A stretch of 64,000 nucleotides of DNA. It comes from Mycobacterium sp. ITM-2016-00317 (GTDB taxonomy: Bacteria > Actinomycetota > Actinomycetes > Mycobacteriales > Mycobacteriaceae). The position numbers and the translations under genes were made by a program. Shown here piece by piece: positions 9,410 to 19,194 of the stretch. Numbering within the stretch: position 1 is the first letter of the stretch; each line of letters starts with the position of its first letter. The DNA is taken from NCBI RefSeq assembly GCF_002968295.1, contig NZ_CP134399.1:992001-1056000 (forward strand), read 5' to 3'. The notes below the pieces were generated by a model. That model did no database searches, was not told the origin of the DNA, and saw only the letters and a program-made list of their open reading frames with translations.

Positions 9410-10410
9410 CGCACCACGATCGTGTGCTCGCCTCGCGCGACCAGCTCGCCGATCACCGGCGCTCCCGGGATCTCGCCGGCGATCAGCAGCCCACCCGAGG
9501 TCTGGGCGTCAGCCAGCAGCAGCGCCTCGTCCTCGCCGACGGCGGACAGGTCGACGTGCGGGGACACCCAGTCCAGGTTGCGGCGGGTGCCGCCGCTGAC
9601 GTACCCGTCGCGCAACGCTTCCCGGGCGCCGTCGAGGTAGGGGACCGCCGCCGCGTCGAGCACCGCCGTCACGCCGCTGGCGCGGGCCAGCTTGTGCAGA
9701 TGCCCGAGCAGCCCGAAACCGGTGACGTCCGTGGCGCATTCGACGCCGGCCAGCAGCGCGGCCTCGGACGCTTCGGCGTTGAGGGTGGTCATCGCCTCGA
9801 TCGCGTGGGCGAACCGCTCACCGGTGTTCTTGTGCCTGCTGTTGAGGACCCCGATGCCCAGCGGCTTGGTCAGCGACAGCGGGATGCCCGGCTTGCCTGC
9901 GTCGTTGCGCAGCAGCCGGTTCGGGTCGGCGATGCCCGTGACGGCCAGCCCGTACTTCGGTTCGGGGTCGTCGACGCTGTGCCCGCCCGCGAGGTGACAA
10001 CCCGCCGCGGCGCAGACGTCCATGCCGCCGCGCAGCGTCTCGGCGGCCAACTCGAACGGCAGCACGTCGCGCGGCCAGCCGAGCAGGTTCACCGCGACCA
10101 CCGGCCGTCCGCCCATCGCATACACGTCCGACAGCGCATTGGCGGCCGCGATACGGCCCCAGTCGTAGGCGTCGTCGACGACCGGGGTGAAGAAGTCCGT
10201 CGTCGCGATCAGCGCGGTGCCGTCTGAGATCCGCACCGCCGCCGCGTCGTCGCCGTCGTCGAGTCCGACCAACAGTTCGCCCAGCGGGTTCTGCGGTGTC
10301 GCGGCGGTCAGCCCCCGCACCACGTCTTCGAGTTCGCCGGGCGGGATCTTGCAGGCACATCCGCCGCCGTGGGCGAACTGGGTGAGGCGGAAATTCGCTG
10401 CGGAAGTCAT
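9406..10410 (-). CDS. selD: selenide, water dikinase (selenophosphate synthetase)
   Basis: SelD makes selenophosphate from selenide and ATP. This is the selenium donor for SelA, which charges the tRNA encoded just beyond its 5' end. The N-terminal active-site segment HGGGCACKI carries C18, C20 and K21; the catalytic position is Cys, not selenocysteine. Further motifs are TTDFFTPVVDD, YAMGGRPVVAVNLLGWP, LAGGHSVDDPEPKYGLAVTG and ATDVTGFGLLGHLHKLA. The length (334 residues) is normal. The start is ATG at 10410; an in-frame start three codons earlier is possible. It is divergent from the tRNA and selA, so the four selenium genes form one locus. Confidence 0.97.
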   Translation of the reverse strand: MTSAANFRLTQFAHGGGCACKIPPGELEDVVRGLTAATPQNPLGELLVGLDDGDDAAAVRISDGTALIATTDFFTPVVDDAYDWGRIAAANALSDVYAMGGRPVVAVNLLGWPRDVLPFELAAETLRGGMDVCAAAGCHLAGGHSVDDPEPKYGLAVTGIADPNRLLRNDAGKPGIPLSLTKPLGIGVLNSRHKNTGERFAHAIEAMTTLNAEASEAALLAGVECATDVTGFGLLGHLHKLARASGVTAVLDAAAVPYLDGAREALRDGYVSGGTRRNLDWVSPHVDLSAVGEDEALLLADAQTSGGLLIAGEIPGAPVIGELVARGEHTIVVR

Positions 10411-10450
10411 GGCAACCATGCTGCCCTGTCATGATGGACGGATGGGTCAG

Positions 10451-10545
10451 GGAGGCGTTTTCGGTCTGGTGACCGGCACGATCTTCAAAATCGCTGAGCG
10501 GCAGATGCTGTCGCTGGCGGGTTCGATTCCCGTCCGCCTCCGCCA
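10451..10545 (+). tRNA. selC: tRNA-Sec (anticodon UCA)
   Basis: A 95-nt selenocysteine tRNA with encoded CCA. The acceptor arms GGAGGCG and CGCCTCC pair, followed by discriminator G and CCA. The D arm is CGGTC-TGGT-GACCG (10462-10475), with the short 4-nt loop typical of tRNA-Sec. The anticodon arm is CGAT-CTTCAAA-ATCG with anticodon TCA at 10485-10487. A long 8-bp variable arm follows (AGCGGCAG-ATG-CTGTCGCT), then the T arm GCGGG-TTCGATT-CCCGT. The extended length, the anticodon and the position between selD and selA make this secure. It decodes UGA in the formate dehydrogenase gene at 14969. Confidence 0.97.
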
Positions 10546-10607
10546 TATCTCCCGTGAATCGGGCGCGCAATGCGACACGCAGGGTGCACCAACGCGCCGA
10601 AATCGCT

Positions 10608-11888
10608 ATGGGCGGTGACCCACGGCGGCGGGTGCCGCGGACCGACGCGCTGCTGGCCGACCCGCGCCTGGCCGACGCCGAACACCGACTGGGCCGCACG
10701 CTGGTCAAGCGCGTGATCGCCGCCGCGCAGCAGCGGGCCAGGGACGGCGACATCGCCCCCGAGGATGTCGCCGACCACGCCGTGGCCGCACTGCCCGCCG
10801 GTGCCACCACCCTGAAAGCCGTCATCAACGCCACCGGCGTGGTGGTGCACACCAACCTCGGGCGGGCGCCGCTGTCGCAGGCCGCCATCGACGCGATCGT
10901 CACCGCCGCCGGCGCCACCGACGTCGAGTTCGACCTCGAGACGGGCCGGCGCGCCCGCCGGGGCCGCGGCGCGCTCACGGCGCTGGCCGCCGCCGTGCCG
11001 ACCGCCCAAGGCGTGCACGTGGTGAACAACAACGCCGCCGCGCTGCTGCTGGCCGCGATGACGCTGGCACCCGGCAAGGAGATGATCGTCAGCCGCGGCG
11101 AGCTGATCGAGATCGGCGACGGCTTCCGGCTGCCCGCGCTGATGGAGTCCGCAGGCGCCCGCATCCGCGAGGTCGGCACCACCAACCGCACCCACCTGCG
11201 CGACTACGTCGACGCGATCGGCCCCGACACCGGGTTCGTGCTCAAGGTCCACCCGTCGAACTACCTGGTCAGCGGGTTCACCTCGGGAGTCTCGGTGCGC
11301 GAGCTGGGAGAGCTGGACACAAGGCTGGTCGTCGACATCGGCTCCGGGCTGCTCGCCCCGCACCCGCTGTTGCCCGACGAGCCCGACGCCACCACGGTGC
11401 TCGCCGACGGCGCCGACGTGGTCACCGCCAGCGGCGACAAGCTGCTCGGCGGCCCGCAGGCCGGTCTGCTGTTCGGCTCCGCCGAGGTGATCGAGCGGTT
11501 GCGCCGCCATCCCGCGGCGCGGGCGCTGCGGGTGGACAAGCTGACGCTGGCCGCACTGGAAGCCACGCTGGTAGGGCCACCGACCCCGGTCGCGCAGGCC
11601 CTCGACGCCGACGTCGGCGCGCTGCGGGCTCGCGCCGAGACGCTGGCCGCCGCGCTGCCCGACGCCGAGGCCGTCGCCTGTGTCGCCGCGGTCGGCGGTG
11701 GTGGCGCGCCCGGTGTCGAGTTGCCGAGCTTCGCGGTGAGCCTGCCCGAGCGGTACGCCGTGGCGTTGCGCGTCGGGGATCCCGCGGTGGTGGGCCGGCT
11801 GGAGAACGGCCGCTGCCTGCTCGACCTGCGCACGGTCGCGCCGGCGGACGACCAGCGGCTGCTGGAGGCCGTGCGGGCGTGTTCGTAG
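10608..11888 (+). CDS. selA: L-seryl-tRNA(Sec) selenium transferase
   Basis: SelA is a PLP enzyme that converts seryl-tRNA(Sec) to selenocysteyl-tRNA(Sec) with selenophosphate. The 426 residues carry the family hallmarks INATGVVVHTNLGRAPLS, VVNNNAAALLLA, SRGELIEIGDGFRLP, EVGTTNRTH and KVHPSNYLVSGF. The PLP lysine is K278 in TASGDKLLGGPQAG. The start is ATG at 10608 (MGGDPRRRVPRTDALLADPR); a GTG at 10584 is an alternative, and the frame is open back to the tRNA. Its stop overlaps the GTG of selB by 10 nt, indicating coupled translation. The tRNA lies 62 nt upstream and may share its promoter. Confidence 0.97.
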   Translation: MGGDPRRRVPRTDALLADPRLADAEHRLGRTLVKRVIAAAQQRARDGDIAPEDVADHAVAALPAGATTLKAVINATGVVVHTNLGRAPLSQAAIDAIVTAAGATDVEFDLETGRRARRGRGALTALAAAVPTAQGVHVVNNNAAALLLAAMTLAPGKEMIVSRGELIEIGDGFRLPALMESAGARIREVGTTNRTHLRDYVDAIGPDTGFVLKVHPSNYLVSGFTSGVSVRELGELDTRLVVDIGSGLLAPHPLLPDEPDATTVLADGADVVTASGDKLLGGPQAGLLFGSAEVIERLRRHPAARALRVDKLTLAALEATLVGPPTPVAQALDADVGALRARAETLAAALPDAEAVACVAAVGGGGAPGVELPSFAVSLPERYAVALRVGDPAVVGRLENGRCLLDLRTVAPADDQRLLEAVRACS

Positions 11889-13569
11889 TCGCGACTGCCG
11901 GACACGTCGATCACGGCAAATCCACACTGGTGCAACGGCTTACCGGGAGGTGGCCGGACCGGCTGGCCGAGGAGCAGCGCCGCGGACTGACCATCGACCT
12001 GGGTTTCGCGTGGACGACGATCGGGGGACGGGAGATCGCGTTCGTGGACGTGCCGGGCCACGAGCGGTTCGTCGCGAACATGCTGGCCGGTGTCGGCCCG
12101 GTGCCCGCGGTGCTGATCGTGGTGGCCGCGACCGAGGGCTGGATGCCGCAGACCGACGAGCACATCGCCGCGCTGCGGGCCCTCGGTGTCGAGCATGTGC
12201 TGGTCGTCATCAGCAAGGCCGACCTCGCCGACCCGGCCCCGGCTGTCGCCGAGGTGCGGCAGCGGCTGCCCGAGGCGCCGGTGGTGCTCGGCACCGACCT
12301 GGACGCCGTCCGCACGCACCTCGCCGCGCTGGTCGATGCACTGCCGCCACCAGATCGCGACGCCGACGTCCGGCTGTGGGTGGACCGCGCGTTCACCGTG
12401 CGCGGCGCGGGCACCGTCGTCACCGGAACGCTGGCCGCGGGCACCCTGCGCGTCGGTGACGAGCTCGAGCACGCCGCCGGCGCGTCACCGTGCGGGGACT
12501 GCAGTCGTTGGAGCGGGACCGCACCGAGGTGGGCGCGGTGGCTCGGGTCGCGGTGAATCTGCGCGGGATGGACCGCCGCGACATCACCCGCGGCGACGCC
12601 CTGCGCACACCGGGGGCTTTCCTGGACACCGCCGAGATCGACGTCGCGTTGCGGGCGGCCGGGAAACTGCACGAGCAGTTGGTGCTGCACGTCGGGTCGG
12701 CGGCCGTGCCGGTGCGGGTCCGCCCGCTCGGCGACACCGTGGCGCGGCTACGCCTGACCCGTCCCCTGCCGCTGCGCATCGGGGACGTCGGGCTGTTGCG
12801 CGACCCCGGCGAACACCGCATCGCCGCCGGTGTGGACGTGCTCGACGTGCGGCCACCGGCGCTGCGTCGCCGCGGCGCGGCCCGTGCGCGGGCCGCCGAG
12901 CTCGCCACCGGACGGGTGGCCGCGCCGGTGTGCGCCCGGGCAGAAGAGTTGCGGGCCATGGGTTTCGACGCGTCCGGCCGCCGGGTCGGCGAATGGGTGG
13001 TCGACGAACAGTGGTGGGCGCAGCGGCGTCAACAAATGGTGACGGCCGTGGCACGGTGGTCGGCTGCCCACGACATCGCGGCCGGCGTCCCGATGGAAGA
13101 GCTGCGCCGCGAGATCGGCCTGCCCGCTGTCGAATTGCTGGCGCCGCTGGTGGCAGGCACCGGGCTGGAGCTGGCCGACGGACGGGTGCGTCGACCCGGC
13201 GGGCAGCTGCCCGACCGAGTCGACGAGGCGGTCCGGGCGATCGAGGAGCGGCTGGCGGTCGAACCGTTCCGCGCGCCGGACGCCGACGAACTCGCCGAAC
13301 TGAAGCTGGGCACCAAAGAACTCGGTGCCGCGATCCGGGCCGGCCGGCTGACCAGGATCACCGACGGCGTGGTGCTGGGCCCCGAGGTCTACCGACGTGC
13401 CGCCGACGTGCTGAGGACGCTGCCGCAGCCCTTCACCGCCGCCGAGGCCAAGCGCGCGCTGAACACCACCCGCCGGGTCGCGATACCGCTGCTGGAAGGC
13501 CTTGACGCGCAACGGATCACCCGGCGCGAGGAAGACGGCACCCGGGTGCTCGTCGACGACACTCACTGA
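11879..13569 (+). pseudogene. selB: selenocysteine-specific elongation factor SelB, frameshifted
   Basis: SelB carries selenocysteyl-tRNA to UGA codons marked by a SECIS hairpin. The first frame (GTG at 11879) encodes the GTPase domain: GHVDHGKST, TIDLGF, DVPGHERF and the guanine-binding ISKADL. It continues through GAGTVVTGTLAAGTLRVGDEL, then runs into a nonsense tail ending at 12556. The remainder is in the next frame, from VTVRGLQSLERDRTEVG through the C-terminal winged helices (FRAPDADELAELKLGTKEL ... FTAAEAKRALNTTRR) to 13569. One missing base around 12479-12481 explains it: GCCGGCGCG would have been GCCGGGCGCG, giving AAGRVTVRG. The rest of the Sec machinery is intact, so a sequencing error is more likely than true loss. 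Without repair no Sec could be inserted. Confidence 0.9.
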
Positions 13570-14576
13570 GCGGTGTCGGGCCGCTCCCGGTCCTTGCGGG
13601 AGGCGCGCAGCGAACCGGGGTGGGCCTTGGCCGTCGGATCCTTTCGCGTCTTGATCAGGCTGGCGACGGTGACGATCGCGAGGATTCCGATGATGACGAC
13701 CAGGCTCAGATAGGTGTTGATCTCGGGGATGCTGGGGTTGATGTCGACATGCGCCCAGTGCAGGATCAGCTTCACACCGATGAACGCCAGGATGATCGAC
13801 AAGCCCGTCGACAGGTACACCAGACGGTCCAACAGGCCCTTGACCAGGAAGAACAGCGCGCGGAGCCCGAGCAGCGCGAACGCGTTCGCGGTGAACACGA
13901 TGTACGGCTCGCTGGTGACGCCGAACACTGCCGGGATCGAGTCGAGTGCGAACAGCAGGTCGACGCTGCCGATCGCGATCAGTACCGCCAGCAGCGGGGT
14001 GGCCATGCGCCGGCCTTCGCGGCGGGTCAGCAGCTTGCCGCCGTCGTACTCGTCGCTGATCGGCAGGATCCTGCGGGTCGCCCGGATCATGATGTTGTTC
14101 TCGACGTCGGGATCCTCGTCGCGGTGGCGGAACAACTGGATCGCGGTGTAGATCAGCAGCACGCCGAACAACAGGAACATGAACGAGAACATCGACAGCA
14201 GTGTCGCGCCGACCGCGATGAAGATCGCGCGCATGATCAGCGCCAGGATGATGCCGAACGTCAGCACCTTGTGCTGGTGCTCCTCGGGCACCGCGAAGGT
14301 CGCCATGATGATCACGAACACGAACAGGTTGTCGACCGACAGGCTCTTCTCCACGATGTAGCCGGCGAAGTACTGCGTGCCGAAGTCCCCGCCGTAGGCC
14401 ATCGCGAACCACACGCCGAAGCAGACGGCCACCAGGATGTAGAACACCGACCAGGCGGTGGCCTCCTTGAAGCCGACCCGGTGCGGTCGCAGCGCGGCCA
14501 GAATCAGATCCGCCGCGAGCAGTGCGACGATCAACGCGATGGTCAGACCCCACGTCACCGCGCTGATGTCGAGCAT
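13563..14576 (-). CDS. TerC family integral membrane protein
   Basis: A 337-residue polytopic membrane protein of the TerC/Alx family, linked elsewhere to tellurite resistance and to metal or pH homeostasis, particularly Mn export. Family motifs are EKSLSVDNLFVFVIIM, FGIILALIMRAIFI, IGSVDLLFALDSIPAVFGVT and FTANAFALLGLRALFFL. These contain the conserved acidic residues in the membrane (the Asp of VDNLFVF and DSIPA). About eight or nine helices are visible. The C-terminus is charged and cytoplasmic. The start is ATG at 14576 with GGGAG upstream. Its stop overlaps the convergent selB stop by 7 nt, so the two share a transcription end. No link with selenium is evident. Confidence 0.93.
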   Translation of the reverse strand: MLDISAVTWGLTIALIVALLAADLILAALRPHRVGFKEATAWSVFYILVAVCFGVWFAMAYGGDFGTQYFAGYIVEKSLSVDNLFVFVIIMATFAVPEEHQHKVLTFGIILALIMRAIFIAVGATLLSMFSFMFLLFGVLLIYTAIQLFRHRDEDPDVENNIMIRATRRILPISDEYDGGKLLTRREGRRMATPLLAVLIAIGSVDLLFALDSIPAVFGVTSEPYIVFTANAFALLGLRALFFLVKGLLDRLVYLSTGLSIILAFIGVKLILHWAHVDINPSIPEINTYLSLVVIIGILAIVTVASLIKTRKDPTAKAHPGSLRASRKDRERPDTAQ

Positions 14577-14691
14577 GTCCGTGTGACTCCCTATCTGTCG
14601 GCCGGTTCGGCATCGTTCCGATGGCGGGTCAGGCGCACGCGGCCCTCGGTCCTTTGTACCTGCGGCTCTCAGGTGCTCGTGTCCGTCGCGC

Positions 14692-14716
14692 GGTAGATAG
14701 TCCGCTGAGCGGGTAT
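14692..14716 (+). promoter_or_regulatory. possible SigF-like promoter of the 49-aa ORF
   Basis: GGTAG (14692-14696) and GGGTAT (14711-14716) are separated by 14 nt and lie 28 nt before the start of the small gene. Mycobacterial SigF promoters have roughly GGTTT, 15-17 nt, GGGTAT. The -10 matches and the -35 is weak, with spacing one short. A second GGTTG-N14-GGGTAT with the same geometry is at 14898-14922, before the formate dehydrogenase gene. Confidence 0.3.
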
Positions 14717-14743
14717 GCCCAGCGAAACCCGAGGAGGATTCCC

Positions 14744-14893
14744 GTGACCCAGCCCGACCATGCGGAGAACACCGGCGACAATCTGCGCCGTGCAGCCGAA
14801 GTCCAGCAGCAGGCCCGCGACGGGAGCGCCGACGCCGACGCGATGAACGAACAGAGCGCACCGGTGGAGGGCCTGCCGGATTTCAACACCTAG
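14744..14893 (+). CDS. small hydrophilic protein of 49 residues
   Basis: A short reading frame begins with GTG at 14744, preceded by an excellent ribosome binding site, GAGGAGGA, six bases upstream. It ends at 14893. The product (VTQPDHAENTGDN...PVEGLPDFNT) is acidic and rich in Ala, Asp, Glu, Gln and Asn, with no membrane segment, Cys or known motif. It is probably disordered or helical. It sits alone between the divergent terC and the formate dehydrogenase operon. I do not recognise a family. The strong ribosome binding site and codon usage make a real gene likely, perhaps a stress-induced small protein. Confidence 0.6.
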   Translation: MTQPDHAENTGDNLRRAAEVQQQARDGSADADAMNEQSAPVEGLPDFNT

Positions 14894-14968
14894 GCCAGGT
14901 TGGATGTGTCCTTGCCGGGTATTCCGCGCCGACACGTCGTAACGTCGAACTGGCGGAAGGGGTGATCG

Positions 14969-17900
14969 GTGGACATCAGGAAGCTTCTCGAGTCGTGGCC
15001 GGTGTACCGGCAACTCACCGGCGGGGACAAACTCGGCCGCGGCAAGGCGGCACAGTCCCCGCGCAGCCTGACGCTGGCTCCGCGCACCGCGGAGGCCGAC
15101 CATGTCACGCATTCGGTGTGCCCGTTCTGCGCGGTGGGCTGCGCGCAGAAGGTGTATGTCAAGGACGACAAGGTCATCCAGATCGAGGGCAATCCCGACA
15201 GCCCGATCTCCCGCGGCCGGCTGTGCCCCAAGGGGTCGGCGAGCACCCAACTTGTCACGGGCCCACAGCGGCTGACCAAGGTGCGCTACCGGCCGCCATA
15301 TGCCCGCGAGTGGCAGGACCTGGATCTCGACACCGCGATGGACATGGTCGCCGACCGGGTGCTCGACGCCCGCGCCAAGAATTGGCAGGACTTCGACAAG
15401 GACCGGCACACGCTGCGCCGCACCATGGGCATCGCCGGCCTCGGCGGCGCCACGCTGGACAACGAAGAGAACTACCTGATCAAGAAGCTCTTCACCGCGC
15501 TGGGCGCCCTACAGATCGAGAACCAGGCGCGTATTTGACACAGCGCCACGGTTCCCGGTCTGGGGGCCTCCTTCGGTCGCGGCGGGGCGACGGATTACCA
15601 GCAGGACCTCGTCAACTCCGACTTCATCGTCATCATGGGCTCCAATATGGCCGAAGCCCATCCGGTCGGGTTCCAGTGGGTGATGGAGGCCAAGTCGCGG
15701 GGCACCGCCGTGGTGCACATCGACCCACGGTTCACCCGCACCAGCGCGCTGGCCGACCGGCACGTGCCGCTGCGCGCCGGCAGTGACATCGCGTTCCTCG
15801 GTGGGGTCATCAACTACATCCTGAGCAACGAGCTCGATTTCCGGGAGTACGTGACCGCCTACACCAACGCGTCCTTCCTCGTCGACGAACGCTTCGCCGA
15901 CGCAGAGGATCTCGACGGCCTGTTCTCCGGCTACGACGACGCCACGGCGTCCTATGACCCGTCGACGTGGCAGTACCAGAGCACGGGTTCCGAGGAGGGC
16001 GGCGCCGAGGCCAAGGAGGAGAGCACCGCCTACGAATCGGGCTCCGGCGGACCGCCGATCGAAGGCGCCGCGGGTGACATCCCCAGCGACCCGACGCTGC
16101 AGGATCCGCGCTGCGTGTACCAGATCCTGAAACGGCATTACGCCCGCTACACCCCCGAGATGGTGGAGCGGGTGTGCGGCATCCCCGCCGACGTGTTCCT
16201 TGAGGTGGCCCGCAAGTGGACCCAGAACTCGGGGCGCGAAAAGACTGCCGCTCTGGTGTATTCGGTTGGCTGGACCCAGCATTCGATGGGCTCGCAGTTC
16301 ATCCGCGCCGGCGCCATCATCCAGCTGCTGTTGGGCAACATCGGCCGGCCGGGAGGGGGCGTGTTCGCGCTGCGCGGCCACGCCAGCATCCAGGGCTCGA
16401 CCGACATACCGACGCTGTTCAACCTGCTGCCCGGCTACCTCGCGATGCCCAAGGCCGGGCAGGAGACGCTGGCCGACTACCTCGACGACATCAAGGGCCG
16501 TAACCAGAAAGGCTTCTGGCACAACGCCGACACGTACATGGTGTCGCTGCTCAAGGAGTACTGGGGCGACGCGGCGACCCCGGACAACGACTACTGCTTC
16601 GACTACCTGCCGCGCATCAGTGGCGACCACGGCACCTACCGCACGGTGATGGACATGGTGGACGGCAAGGTGTTCGGCTACTTCCTGCTCGGCCAGAACC
16701 CCGCCGTCGGCTCGGCGCACGGCAGGCTCCAGCGACTCGGGATGGCCAACCTGGACTGGCTGGTGGTGCGCGACCTCGTCGAGATCGAGAGCGCGACGTT
16801 CTGGAAGAACGGGCCCGAGGTGGAGACCGGTGAGATCAACCCGGAAACCTGCCGCACCGAGGTGTTCCTCTTTCCGGCCGCCTCGCACGTCGAGAAGTCC
16901 GGCACGTTCACCCAGACCCAGCGCATGCTGCAATGGCGTGACCAGGCGGTCGAACCGACCGGTGACGCGCGCAGCGAGCTGTGGTTCTTCTACCACCTGG
17001 GCCGCATCCTGCGCGAAAAGCTCTCCGGCTCAACAGATGAGCGCGACCGGCCGCTGCTGGACCTGTGGTGGGACTACGAACTGCACGGCGACGAGCCCTC
17101 CGGGGAGGACGTGCTGCGCCGCATCAACGGCGTCGACCTGACCACCGGCCGGGCCGTCAACAGCTACCTGGAGCTGAAGGCCGACGGCTCCACCGCCTGC
17201 GGGTGCTGGATCTACAGCGGTGTGTACGCCGACGAGGTGAACCAGGCCGCGCGGCGCACACCGCACACCGAGCAGGGCCCCTACGACAACGAGTGGGGCT
17301 GGACCTGGCCGCTGAACCGGCGCGTGCTGTACAACCGGGCGTCGGCCGATCCGCAGGGCCGCCCGTGGAGTGAGCGCAAGAAGCTCGTGTGGTGGGATCC
17401 GGACAAGGGGGAGTGGACCGGTCACGACATTCCCGATTTCGAGAAGACCAAGCCGCCGGACTACCGGCCCGCCCCGGACGCGGTCGGGGTGGAGGCACTG
17501 CACGGTGACGATCCGTTCATCATGCAGGCCGATGGGAAGGGATGGCTGTTCGCGCCCAACGGCGTGGTCGACGGTCCGCTGCCGACCCACTACGAGCCGC
17601 ACGAATCGCCGGTGCGCAACCCGCTCTACCGGCAGCAGGGCAATCCGGCGCGCAAGGTCTACGGACGGGCGGACAACCCGTCGAATCCCTCGTGGCCGGA
17701 CGCACACGGCGACGTGTTCCCGTTCGTGTTCACCGCCGCCCGGCTGACCGAGCACCACACCGCCGGTGGAATGAGCAGGCAGCTGCCCTATCTGGCTGAA
17801 CTGCAACCGGCGTTGTTCGTCGAGGTGTCACCGGAACTCGCGCGCGAACGCGGGCTCGAACACATGGACTGGGCACACGTGGTGACCAGCCGCGCGGCTG

Positions 17901-18235
17901 TCGACGCCAGGGTGTTCGTCACCAGCAGGATGAGGCCGCTGCGCGTCGAAGACCATGTGGTGCACCAGATCTGGATGCCCTATCACTTTGGTCACGCGGG
18001 CCTGGTCGACGGCGACGTCGTCAACGACCTGCTCGGTGTGGTCGCCGACCCGAACGTGTTCATCCAGGAGAGCAAGGTCGCGACCTGTGACATCCAGCCC
18101 GGCCGCCGGCCGCGAGGTCCGCTGCTTCTGGAGTATCTGCGGAGCTACCGGGAGCGCGCCCAGATCACCCCGCACACGGGCACTCATCTCGACACCACCG
18201 GGCCTTCGAGTGACCACACCGAGGAGAAGTCATGA
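14969..18235 (+). CDS. fdh: formate dehydrogenase catalytic subunit, selenoprotein
   Basis: The molybdenum (or tungsten) bis-MGD subunit that oxidises formate to CO2. Read through the UGA at 15536-15538 as selenocysteine it has 1088 residues. The 4Fe-4S site is C51-x2-C54-x3-C58 ... C86 (CPFCAVGC and CPKG). Sec190 sits in ENQARI-U-HSATVPGLG, where E. coli FdnG has NQARV-U-HGPTV. The frame and homology continue without break after the UGA: VIMGSNMAEAHPVGFQWVME. The start is GTG at 14969 after GGAAGGGG. No twin-arginine signal is present, so the active site should face the cytoplasm, unlike FDH-N. The stop overlaps the ATG of the Fe-S subunit (ATGA). Confidence 0.95.
15536..15568 (+). promoter_or_regulatory. 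selenocysteine UGA with bacterial SECIS-like hairpin
   Basis: UGA is at 15536-15538. After an 11-nt spacer the sequence GGTTCCC-GGTCT-GGGGGCC (15550-15568) can form a 7-bp stem (two G-U pairs) capped by GGUCU. Bacterial SECIS elements have a stem about 11 nt after the UGA and an apical loop with GGUC, as in E. coli fdhF, so position and loop both fit. SelB should bind here. The Sec machinery is encoded just upstream on the chromosome. Confidence 0.8.
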
Positions 18236-19194
18236 GTCACAGCGAGAAGCGCAGCGGATCACGCATCGGGGAAGCCAGTTTCTACGGCCCGCTCGACGAC
18301 GTCGCCGGCGAGGCCGGATACGACGACCACCCTCCACGGGTCGGCTTCTTCACCGACACGTCGGTGTGCATCGGCTGCAAAGCCTGTGAGGTGGCCTGCA
18401 AGGAATGGAACCAGGTGCCCGTCTCGGGAGATGGGGACGGCTTCAATCTGCTCGGCATGTCGTTCGACAACACCGGTGAGCTGGGCGCGAACTCGTGGCG
18501 GCACGTGGCGTTCATCGAGCAGCCGGTGGACGAGCGGACCGGGTCGGGACAAGCGGCAGCGCCCGAGGATCTGGGCATGCCCGGCTTCGAGCGCCCGGGT
18601 GACGGCAGCGGCGCCGAGACCCGGCAGGACTTCCGCTGGCTGATGTCGTCGGATGTGTGCAAGCACTGCACCCACGCCGGCTGCCTGGACGTGTGCCCGA
18701 CGGGTGCGCTGTTCCGCACCGAGTTCTCCACTGTCGTGGTGCAGCAGGACATCTGCAACGGCTGCGGCTACTGCGTGTCCGGGTGCCCGTACGGGGTGAT
18801 CGAGCGTCGCGAGGGCGACGGCCGGGCGTGGAAGTGCACGCTGTGCTACGACCGCCTGCACGACGGTCTGGAGCCGGCATGCGCGAAGGCGTGCCCGACG
18901 GACTCCATCCAGTTCGGCGTGCTCGACGAACTGCGCGAGCGTGCCGCGCTGCGAGTCGAGGAACTCCATGAACACGGCGTGACCGAGGCCAGGCTCTACG
19001 GGCACGACCCCAACGACGGTGTCGGCGGGGACGGCGCGTTCTTCCTGCTGCTCGACGAGCCCGAAGTGTACGGCCTGCCGCCGGACCCGGTGGTGCCCAC
19101 GCGCGACATCGGCGCGATGTGGCGCTACGCCGGCATCGCGGCCTCCGCGTTGGTCGGGGTCACGGTGTCGGCCTTTCTCGGAAGGCGCCTGTGA
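18232..19194 (+). CDS. formate dehydrogenase Fe-S subunit (4 x 4Fe-4S)
   Basis: The electron-transfer subunit of the formate dehydrogenase, 320 residues. It has four ferredoxin-type cysteine groups in the FdnH/HybA order: CIGCKACEVACKEW, CKHCTHAGCLDVCPTGAL, CNGCGYCVSGCPYGVI and CTLCYDRLHDGLEPACAKACP. These would pass electrons from the Mo site to the membrane partner. The C-terminal ~25 residues (YAGIAASALVGVTVSAFLG) form one hydrophobic helix that can anchor it in the membrane. The start overlaps the catalytic subunit's stop (ATGA) and its own stop overlaps the next ATG (TGATG), so the three subunits are translated together. Confidence 0.95.
   Translation: MSHSEKRSGSRIGEASFYGPLDDVAGEAGYDDHPPRVGFFTDTSVCIGCKACEVACKEWNQVPVSGDGDGFNLLGMSFDNTGELGANSWRHVAFIEQPVDERTGSGQAAAPEDLGMPGFERPGDGSGAETRQDFRWLMSSDVCKHCTHAGCLDVCPTGALFRTEFSTVVVQQDICNGCGYCVSGCPYGVIERREGDGRAWKCTLCYDRLHDGLEPACAKACPTDSIQFGVLDELRERAALRVEELHEHGVTEARLYGHDPNDGVGGDGAFFLLLDEPEVYGLPPDPVVPTRDIGAMWRYAGIAASALVGVTVSAFLGRRL

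Noticed and set aside
7780..10227. An 815-codon plus-strand frame antisense to ilvD and selD
   Set aside because: ilvD and selD are certain on the other strand, and the frame overlaps the regulator gene out of frame. It shows no domain.
12748..14613. A 621-codon minus-strand frame overlapping selB and terC
   Set aside because: It runs antisense to the selB C-terminal half and out of frame with terC. The composition is rich in His, Arg, Gln and Asp without motifs.
15536..15538. UGA in the formate dehydrogenase gene as a nonsense mutation
   Set aside because: The position equals the Sec site of other formate dehydrogenases, homology continues in the same frame, a SECIS-like hairpin follows and tRNA-Sec is encoded nearby.
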